The notes under the pieces were generated by a model. The model searched no databases. It was not told where the DNA came from and saw only the letters and a program-made list of their open reading frames with translations. 64,000 bases of DNA from Conexibacter sp. CPCC 206217 (lineage in GTDB: Bacteria; Actinomycetota; Thermoleophilia; Solirubrobacterales; Solirubrobacteraceae), in assembly GCF_030646165.1 (NCBI RefSeq), contig NZ_JAUTDO010000003.1, forward strand, positions 124,001 to 188,000, in the 5' to 3' direction. Of this stretch, positions 57,938-64,000 are shown in pieces. A program made the position numbers and the translations under genes. Within the stretch, counting starts at the first letter, position 1. Every line of letters begins with the position of its first letter.

Positions 57938-57970
57938 TGCTGGGCGCCGCCTGCCGGTAGCGTGCGAGCG

Positions 57971-59353
57971 GTGATGGGCGCGACGAGACTGCCGGGGACC
58001 CGCACGCTCGTCGTCGTGCTCGGCGCCCTGAGCGCGTTCGGGCCGCTGTCGCTCGACATGTACCTGCCCGGCCTGCCGGACCTGGCGCGCGACCTCGGCA
58101 CGTCGCCGTCGGTCGCGCAGCTGACGCTGACGGCGTGCCTGATCGGCCTGGCGACCGGCCAATTGCTGGCCGGTCCGGTCAGCGACGCGCGCGGGCGCCG
58201 GCGGCCGCTGCTGATCGGCCTCGCGCTGTACGCGCTCGCCAGCGGCCTGTGCGCGCTGGCGCCGACGATCTGGGTGCTGATACCGCTGCGGCTCGTCCAG
58301 GGCGCGGCTGGAGCGGCGGGGATCGTGATCGCCCGCGCGGTCGTGCGCGACCTGCACAGCGGGATCGCGGCCGCGCGCTTCTTCGCGCTGCTGCTGCTCG
58401 TCAACGGCCTCGCGCCGATCATCGCCCCGCTGCTGGGCGGCCAGTTGCTGGCGGTGACCGACTGGCGCGGGATCTTCTGCGTCCTGGCGCTGATCGGGCT
58501 CGGGCTGCTGCTCGTCGCCTGGCGGCTGCTGCCGGAGACGCTCGCGCCCGCGCAGCGTCACGGCGGCGGCCTGCGCGCGACGACCGGCGTCTTCGGCACG
58601 CTGCTGCGCGAGCCCGCCTTCCTCGGTGTGACGCTCGCGAACGGCTGCTCCGCCGCGATGATGTTCTGCTACATCGCCGGCTCGCCGTTCGTCGTGCAGG
58701 ACGTCTACGGGCGCTCGCCGCAGTTGTTCAGCGTCGCGTTCGCGACCAATGCGCTCGGCTTCGTGCTGCTGAGCCAGGTCGGGCGACGCCTGCTCGGCCG
58801 CTACAACCCGCGCACGCTGATGTGCGCGGGGCTGTTGGTCGGCCTGCTCGGCGCGGTCACGCTGCTGCTCGGCGTCGTGCTCTCGGTCGGGCTGGCGATG
58901 GTGCTGCCGGGCTTCTTCCTGATCGTCTCCGCCGTCGGCCTCGCGAGCCCCAACGCCGCGGCGCTCGCGCTCGCGGGTCATCCGAGAACCGCGGGCAGCG
59001 CCTCGGGCCTGCTCGGGCTCGCGCACTTCGCGATCGGCGGCATGGTCGCGCCGCTGGTCGGCATCGCGGGCGGCGACACCGCGCTCCCGCTCGCGCTCGT
59101 CGTGATCACGCTGAGCGCGGCGTCGCTGACGGCGTTCGCGCTGGCGGCGCGGGCCGGGGCGGGAACGCAGCCGGCCGGCGGTCGTGACGGCGGGACGGGC
59201 GGCGCCGCGTCAGCCGGCGGTGCGGCTCAGCCGGCCGGCGGCCGCGCGGGCGACGAGCTGCAGCCCTCGTCGAGCACGCCCATGTCGGGCGGACCGGGGA
59301 AGAGCGGTTCGGCGCCCTCGGCGCGCAGGCCGTCGAGCACGACGCCGAGGTAG
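57971..59353 (+). CDS. Bcr/CflA-type MFS transporter
   Basis: 460 residues with 12 helices of the Bcr/CflA drug-resistance group (FGPLSLDMYLPGLPDLARDL at the start, GPVSDARGRRRPLLIGL after helix 2). GTG 57971 is chosen because TAGCGT ends 7 bases before it. The transporter proper ends near residue 400. The last 55-60 residues are Gly/Ala/Pro/Ser-rich, and the final 127 bases are antisense to the TetR gene end, so the tail is probably not functional. Confidence 0.85.
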   Translation: MMGATRLPGTRTLVVVLGALSAFGPLSLDMYLPGLPDLARDLGTSPSVAQLTLTACLIGLATGQLLAGPVSDARGRRRPLLIGLALYALASGLCALAPTIWVLIPLRLVQGAAGAAGIVIARAVVRDLHSGIAAARFFALLLLVNGLAPIIAPLLGGQLLAVTDWRGIFCVLALIGLGLLLVAWRLLPETLAPAQRHGGGLRATTGVFGTLLREPAFLGVTLANGCSAAMMFCYIAGSPFVVQDVYGRSPQLFSVAFATNALGFVLLSQVGRRLLGRYNPRTLMCAGLLVGLLGAVTLLLGVVLSVGLAMVLPGFFLIVSAVGLASPNAAALALAGHPRTAGSASGLLGLAHFAIGGMVAPLVGIAGGDTALPLALVVITLSAASLTAFALAARAGAGTQPAGGRDGGTGGAASAGGAAQPAGGRAGDELQPSSSTPMSGGPGKSGSAPSARRPSSTTPR

Positions 59354-59904
59354 CGGCGCCACAGGTCGGGACGGGTGCGGTAGCGCTCCATCGTCGAGCC
59401 GATCGCGCTGGTCAGCACGAAGATGTCCTCGGCCATGATGTCGGGCCGTATCGCCCCGGCGCTGCGACCGCGCTGCAGCAGCGTCTCGATCCCCGCCAGC
59501 ATCTGCGTGCGCTGCTGGTCCAGGCGCGGGTCGGCGAGCATCTCCTCGCTGACGGCGTCGCCGAGACAGCGGTCGCAGGCGGTCATCTCGACGGCGGCCT
59601 CCATCAACTGCACGAAGCCGCCCCACGGGTCCGGCTCATCGAGCGCGTCGGCGAGCGCGACCCGCATCCCCTGCGTGCGCTCGAGCACGACCGCCACTTC
59701 CAGCTCCAGCTTTGTCGGGAAGTGGCGGAAGAGCGTCCCGGTGCCGACGCCGGCGCGGCGGGCGATCTCCGCCACGCTGACGTCGAAGCCCTCCTCGGCG
59801 AACGCCGCCGACGCGGCCGCGAGGACGCGCTCGCGGTTGCGCCGCGCGTCGGCACGCAGCGCTCGCTGCGGCTCGGCCGTGGTTGTCGTGTCGACGGTCG
59901 CCAT
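59227..59904 (-). CDS. TetR-family regulator
   Basis: 225 residues. The N-terminal helix-turn-helix is clear: RERVLAAASAAFAEEGFDVS, IARRAGVGTGTLFRHFPTK. The C-terminal ligand domain contains CDRC (two close cysteines), which may be redox- or metal-sensitive (inference). It follows the DHA2 exporter gene by 55 bases on the same strand, so it probably controls that operon. Its 3' end overlaps the Bcr/CflA-type gene by 127 bases. Confidence 0.89.
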   Translation of the reverse strand: MATVDTTTTAEPQRALRADARRNRERVLAAASAAFAEEGFDVSVAEIARRAGVGTGTLFRHFPTKLELEVAVVLERTQGMRVALADALDEPDPWGGFVQLMEAAVEMTACDRCLGDAVSEEMLADPRLDQQRTQMLAGIETLLQRGRSAGAIRPDIMAEDIFVLTSAIGSTMERYRTRPDLWRRYLGVVLDGLRAEGAEPLFPGPPDMGVLDEGCSSSPARPPAG

Positions 59905-59959
59905 GGGCGTCAGTGGTGTTCGACCATACCGGGGTTGGCTCCTGCGATGTGCTCGTTGC

Positions 59960-61435
59960 TCAGTGTGCCATGGCGACGGCGGCGGGCTCTTCCGCGTTGA
60001 TGCTGGCGACGTCGCTTCTGCGGATCAGCAGGATGATCGCGACCGCGGCGACGACGGCGAAGATCGCGCCGATCACGAACGCGAGGTGGTAGCCATCGAC
60101 GAGCGCCTGGTTGGGCGCGATCCCGTCGGAGAGGCTGCTGTTGGTGCGCGAGGTCGCGAACGTCGCGAGGATCGCGAGGCCGAGCGCGCCGCCGACCTGC
60201 TGCGAGGTGTTGAAGAGACCGGACGCGAGCCCGGCGTCCTCGCCCTCGACGTTGGTCGTCGCCAGCAGCGTCAGCGGGACGAACGTGTTGCCCATGCCGA
60301 CGGCGATCAGGATCACGGCGGGCAGCAGCTCGGTGACGTAGTCGCCCTCGGGCGTGATCCGCGTCATCAGCAGCAGGCCGATCGCGGACAGCGCGATGCC
60401 GAACAGTATCTGCGCCCGCACGCCGATCCGCGGGATCAGCTGCTGCGCGGCGATCGAGCCGCCGATGATGCCGACGGTGAACGGCAGGAATGCGAGGCCG
60501 GCCTCGATCGGCGAGTAGCCGAGCACCTCCTGGACGTAGATCGTCGCGAAGAAGAACATCGCGAACATGCCGCCCATCACGAGGATCATCACGCCGTTGG
60601 CGGTCGACAGCGAGCGGATCTTGAAGATCCCGAGCCGCACGAGCGGGTCCTTGTGGACGCGCTCGACGAGCACGAAGGCGACCAGCAGCAGGATGCCGAG
60701 CGCGCCGAAGCCGAGCGTCGCGGTCGAACCCCAGCCGTCGCTCTCGGCTCTCACGATCGCGTACACGATCGCGACGAGACCGCCGGTCACCGAGACGGCG
60801 CCGAACAGGTCGAAGCTGCCGGATTCCTTGCCGATCGACTCAGGCACGAGGCGCAGCGAGGCGACGAAGGCGGCGATGCCGATCGGGACGTTGACGAGGA
60901 AGATCCACTGCCACGACAGCGACTCGGTCAGGACGCCGCCGAGCAGCAGGCCGAAGGCGGAGCCGGAGGCGGCGATCGCGCCCCAGGCGGCGAGCGCCTT
61001 CGTGCGCTCCGCGCCGTCGGCGAACGTGGTCATGATGATCGACAGCGCGGCGGGCGACACGAGGGCGGCGCCGAGGCCCTGCAGGCCGCGGAAGCCGATC
61101 AGCATCCCCTGCGAGGTCGCCAGGGCGCACAGGGCGGAGGCGGCGCTGAAGAGGATCACGCCCGCAAGGAAGATCTTCTTGCGGCCGAAGAGGTCGGCGG
61201 CGCGGCCGCCGAGCAGCAGGAAGCCGCCGAAGAGCAGCGTGTAGGAGTTGATGATCCAGGCGAGGTTGCCTGGACTGAAGTGGAGATCCGACTGGATCGA
61301 GGGGAGCGCGACGTTGACGATCGTGGCGTCGAGCACCACCATGAACTGGGCCAGGCAGACGAGCACCAGCACGACCCAGCGGTTCGTGTCCGTGCTTCTG
61401 GCCTGCGCGGATACGGCAGGTTGTGCTGTTGACAT
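59960..61435 (-). CDS. DHA2-type MFS drug exporter
   Basis: 491 residues with 14 helices. LDATIVNVALPSIQSDLHFS in helix 1 and GFRGLQGLGAALVSPAALSI in helix 4 mark the EmrB/QacA type. ATG 61435 has AAGGA 9 bases upstream, so it has a leader. The TetR gene follows directly. The gap upstream has a 9-bp inverted repeat that may be the TetR target. Confidence 0.9.
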   Translation of the reverse strand: MSTAQPAVSAQARSTDTNRWVVLVLVCLAQFMVVLDATIVNVALPSIQSDLHFSPGNLAWIINSYTLLFGGFLLLGGRAADLFGRKKIFLAGVILFSAASALCALATSQGMLIGFRGLQGLGAALVSPAALSIIMTTFADGAERTKALAAWGAIAASGSAFGLLLGGVLTESLSWQWIFLVNVPIGIAAFVASLRLVPESIGKESGSFDLFGAVSVTGGLVAIVYAIVRAESDGWGSTATLGFGALGILLLVAFVLVERVHKDPLVRLGIFKIRSLSTANGVMILVMGGMFAMFFFATIYVQEVLGYSPIEAGLAFLPFTVGIIGGSIAAQQLIPRIGVRAQILFGIALSAIGLLLMTRITPEGDYVTELLPAVILIAVGMGNTFVPLTLLATTNVEGEDAGLASGLFNTSQQVGGALGLAILATFATSRTNSSLSDGIAPNQALVDGYHLAFVIGAIFAVVAAVAIILLIRRSDVASINAEEPAAVAMAH

Positions 61436-61450
61436 ACGTACGAGTCCTTG

Positions 61451-61509
61451 TAACCGGAGTGGGCGATCCGCTTCGCAAGGTATCAGAAGAGGAGCGACCG
61501 CTCCGGTTA
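61451..61509. promoter_or_regulatory. Separated inverted repeat upstream of the DHA2-TetR operon
   Basis: TAACCGGAG (61451-61459) and CTCCGGTTA (61501-61509) are exact inverses with centres 50 bases apart. They may be two half-sites for looping, or a stem in the leader RNA. Confidence 0.4.
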
Positions 61510-61585
61510 GCGTTTTGTTATCTGTCCCGAACGTCTGCTCGTACGGCTTCCGCGCCCATATCCGGGCAGGGGTAGATTGCGAGGT

Positions 61586-61789
61586 ATGAACCGATCGCAC
61601 GAAGGGGCCGACCGCGTCGGCCACGGCGAGGCGTCGCTCGGCGACGCGCAGTCGAGCAATCCGCCCGACGATCCCGACATGATCACGGCCGGCGCGCCCG
61701 ACCTCGACAGCGACACCGACTACGAGGGCGACGGCACGCCGCCGCCGGTCGAGCGCGACAACGAGGATCCCGCGCCGAACGCGCCGTAG
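61586..61789 (+). CDS. Small acidic hypothetical protein
   Basis: 67 residues, rich in Asp, Pro, Glu and Gly and likely disordered (DLDSDTDYEGDGTPPPVERD). There is no signal peptide or known domain. TAGATT ends 7 bases before the ATG and a strong terminator follows after 59 bases, which supports expression as a single gene. The role is unknown. Confidence 0.6.
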   Translation: MNRSHEGADRVGHGEASLGDAQSSNPPDDPDMITAGAPDLDSDTDYEGDGTPPPVERDNEDPAPNAP

Positions 61790-61848
61790 CCGTCCGGCCG
61801 GGCGCTGCTGGGGCCGCGTCCTCGCAGCGGCGGCGCCGGCAGATGCGG

Positions 61849-61882
61849 AAAGGGCCGCGACGCTGTGCGTCGCGGCCCTTTT
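61849..61882. terminator. Bidirectional terminator
   Basis: A perfect 14-bp stem (61849-61862 with 61868-61881), a 5-base loop and short T-tails on both strands lie between two convergent genes. Confidence 0.85.
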
Positions 61883-61922
61883 CACGCTCCAGCGCGGACG
61901 GACGTCGTCCGTGCGGCGTCGC

Positions 61923-64000
61923 CTATCTGTTGATCACTCTCGTCACGTACGCGGCGACGTTGGCGATCTCGTCGTTGGTCAGCTGACCGCCGAACGCCGG
62001 CATGCCGCCGCCGCCCTCGGTCACCTGTCTGATCACGGCCGGCATCTGCTTGGCCTCGGCGATCGCCGTCAGGTCGGGACCGCCGTTGCCGCCTCTGCCG
62101 GTCAGGCCGTGGCAGACGGAGCAGTTGCTGGTGAAGATCGATCTGCCCGCGTCCGCGTCGCCGCCGCCGTTGTCCGGGGCCGCGTCCTGGTTGTCGCCGG
62201 CATGCTCGATCGCTCTCGCCGCGCCGCCCGCTCTGACCTGAGCCATCGTCCCGTCGAGCGAGAACTGCCACAGGTTGTCGCCGTGCGTGCTGCCGTTGAG
62301 CGCGTTGCCGCCGGACAGGAAGGCGATCTTCTGTCTGCCGTCGACCTGGTAGACGGCCGCCGTGCTGTTGGCGCCGGCGCCGGTCTGGAAGCTCCAGAGT
62401 CTGTCGCCGGTTCTGCCGTCATAGGCTTCCAGCTCGCCTCTGTTGCGGCCGACGAAGACGAGGTCGCCCGCGGTCGAGACGGCGCCCGAGTAGCAGGCGT
62501 CCGGGAATGCGTTTCTCCACGCGATCGTGCCGGTCGTCATGTCGTACGCGGTCAGCGTGCCGGGGGAGTTGAAGCCCGTGAACGCGAAGATCGTCGAGCC
62601 GGTGTAGGTCGCACCGCTTCTGAACGTCTCGGATCTGACCTGGAAGCCCTGTGCACCGTCCTGCGCGCACACGTAGTACATGTGGTTCTTCGGGTTGTAC
62701 GAGCTCGGCGGCCAGTTGTCGCCGCCGGCGGCGCTCGGCGCCGTCGCGGTGATCGGGCCGCTGCGCACGCCGACGCCGCTGTAGATCGAGCCCGGATTGA
62801 TCACGATCGGTCTGCCTCTTCTGCCCTGCGAGGCGACCGAGGCGTTCAGCGCTCTCAGCTGCGCGTCGTCGACTCTGACCTTCGAGAACGGCTCCATCGT
62901 CGGGATCGGCTGCGTCTTCGCCGTTCTCTGGAACTCGTCCTGGTAGACCGGCGTCTCTCTGATCGGGAAGACCGGTCTGCCGGTGGCGCGGTCGAGGAAG
63001 AAGACGTAGCCGTTCTTCGACGGCTCCGCGATCCCTCTCACCATGATGCCGTCGATCGGTGCGTCGATCAGAACGGTCGGGCTCGGCGAGTCGAAGTCCC
63101 ACAGGTCGTGATGGACCTGCTGGTAGGCCCACTTCAGCTTGCCGGTCTTGACGTCGAGCGCGACGATCGAGGCCGCGTACAGGTTGTCGCCCGCACGGTT
63201 GGAGCCGTCGTAGTCGTTGCCGGCGTTGGAGGTCGAGAAGTAGATCATCCCGAGGTTGGGGTCGTACGACGGCGTGTTCCACGTCGTGGCGCCGCCGTGC
63301 TGCCACTCGTCGTTGTCCTGCGGCCACGATTCGTGGCCTCTCTCACCGGGGCCGGGGATCGTGTAGAAGCGCCAGACGAGTCTCCCGGTACGGGCGTCGT
63401 AGGCGTCCATCCGGCCGCGCACGCCGTACTCGGCGCCCGACGGGCCGATGATGACCTTGCCGTCCACGTACAGCGGCGCGGCGGTGATCGTGTAGCCCTC
63501 CTCCGGCTTCGCCAGACGCGTCTCCCAGATCACTCTGCCGGTCATCTGGTCGAGCGCCACGAGGCTGCCGTCGAGCTGCCCGGAGAAGATCATGCCGTCG
63601 CCGAGCGCGACACCGCGGTTGTCCCAACCGCAGCAGATCACGCTGGCCAGCGAGTCGGGCATGTTCGCTCTGTAGGACCACTTGATTCTGCCCGACGCCG
63701 CGTCGACCGCGAAGACGTCGTCCGCGCCCGTGGGGATGTAGATCGTGCCGTTGTACTCGAGCGGCTGACCCTCAGCGGAGTACTTGTTCGCGGTGCCGCT
63801 GCCGTTGAGGTGCGTCAGCCAGTCGCCTCTGAGTCTCGCGACGTTCGCCGTCGTGATCTCGTCAAGCGGCGAATAGCGGTCGTTCGTCGTGCCGCCGCCG
63901 TTGGTGATCCAGTTGTCACCGGGGGGAGCGAACAGCGCGGCCGGCTCGAACGGCGGTGCGGTCGGAGACGTCGACAGCTCGGCCGTCTCTCTGTTCGGCG
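61923..64000 (-). CDS. PQQ-dependent alcohol dehydrogenase with C-terminal cytochrome c, partial (5' end beyond window)
   Basis: The frame is open to the right edge; 691 residues are visible. The quinoprotein propeller has the vicinal cysteines of PQQ alcohol dehydrogenases in VICCGWDNRG, W-type repeats such as LVALDQMTGRVIWETRLAKP, and the VHHDLWDFDSPS segment. The last 80 residues form a c-type cytochrome with CSVCH and a later Met ligand (GGGGMPAFGG). It would oxidise an alcohol outside the membrane and pass electrons straight to its own haem. Nearly all Arg codons sampled are AGA. Confidence 0.9.
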   Translation of the reverse strand, partial: PNRETAELSTSPTAPPFEPAALFAPPGDNWITNGGGTTNDRYSPLDEITTANVARLRGDWLTHLNGSGTANKYSAEGQPLEYNGTIYIPTGADDVFAVDAASGRIKWSYRANMPDSLASVICCGWDNRGVALGDGMIFSGQLDGSLVALDQMTGRVIWETRLAKPEEGYTITAAPLYVDGKVIIGPSGAEYGVRGRMDAYDARTGRLVWRFYTIPGPGERGHESWPQDNDEWQHGGATTWNTPSYDPNLGMIYFSTSNAGNDYDGSNRAGDNLYAASIVALDVKTGKLKWAYQQVHHDLWDFDSPSPTVLIDAPIDGIMVRGIAEPSKNGYVFFLDRATGRPVFPIRETPVYQDEFQRTAKTQPIPTMEPFSKVRVDDAQLRALNASVASQGRRGRPIVINPGSIYSGVGVRSGPITATAPSAAGGDNWPPSSYNPKNHMYYVCAQDGAQGFQVRSETFRSGATYTGSTIFAFTGFNSPGTLTAYDMTTGTIAWRNAFPDACYSGAVSTAGDLVFVGRNRGELEAYDGRTGDRLWSFQTGAGANSTAAVYQVDGRQKIAFLSGGNALNGSTHGDNLWQFSLDGTMAQVRAGGAARAIEHAGDNQDAAPDNGGGDADAGRSIFTSNCSVCHGLTGRGGNGGPDLTAIAEAKQMPAVIRQVTEGGGGMPAFGGQLTNDEIANVAAYVTRVINR

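Overview
The window is very GC-rich DNA. Its gene content points to a high-GC actinobacterium, most likely of the Thermoleophilia/Solirubrobacterales (Conexibacter-like). That placement is inferred from gene content, codon use and many apparently leaderless genes; no rRNA, tRNA or marker alignment was available. No tRNA, rRNA, CRISPR array, transposase or integrase was seen. Coding density is high and no gap reaches 300 bases. Long open frames lie antisense to many genes, which is expected at this GC content, and they were left out.

Layout. 0-5.3 kb: the end of a membrane protein and two tandem chemoreceptors with nearly identical signalling domains but different sensors. 5.5-9.4 kb: an ssuCBAD sulfonate uptake and desulfonation operon. 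9.5-15.3 kb: small cytoplasmic genes, a frameshifted macrolide-type glycosyltransferase, a PIN toxin-antitoxin pair with a perfect operator palindrome, and a FIST sensor protein. 15.4-20.6 kb: a housekeeping cluster miaA-dapF-dapL-methyltransferase-hflX; the DapF homologue has serine in place of both catalytic cysteines. 20.6-21.3 kb: a second toxin-antitoxin pair. 21.5-34.3 kb: large exported proteins (phytase-like esterase with a collagen-like region, fungalysin-type protease, RTX-repeat protein) around an osmoprotectant ABC operon and an AraC regulator. 34.3-44.3 kb: DNA-repair, redox and cell-wall genes, including an overlapping HAD-DAG kinase-murT-methyltransferase-gatD run, an SRAP protein and a Fur regulator.

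44.4-48.1 kb holds a class III alcohol dehydrogenase and two paralogous small exported proteins with abnormal codon use (many CTA and ATA) and a shared 22-bp upstream element, on either side of an aldo/keto reductase. 48.1-61.4 kb is rich in efflux: five MFS transporters, one fused to a MarR-like domain, with separate MarR and TetR regulators and operator-like palindromes. The window closes with a small acidic protein and the 3' part of a PQQ-dehydrogenase/cytochrome c fusion that runs off the right edge.

Two genome-wide habits can be read directly. A TANNNT-like -10 box lies 6-9 bases before many start codons, which suggests leaderless mRNAs. AGA is the main arginine codon in several exported proteins and in the extracytoplasmic parts of the chemoreceptors, while cytoplasmic domains mostly use CGC or CGG.
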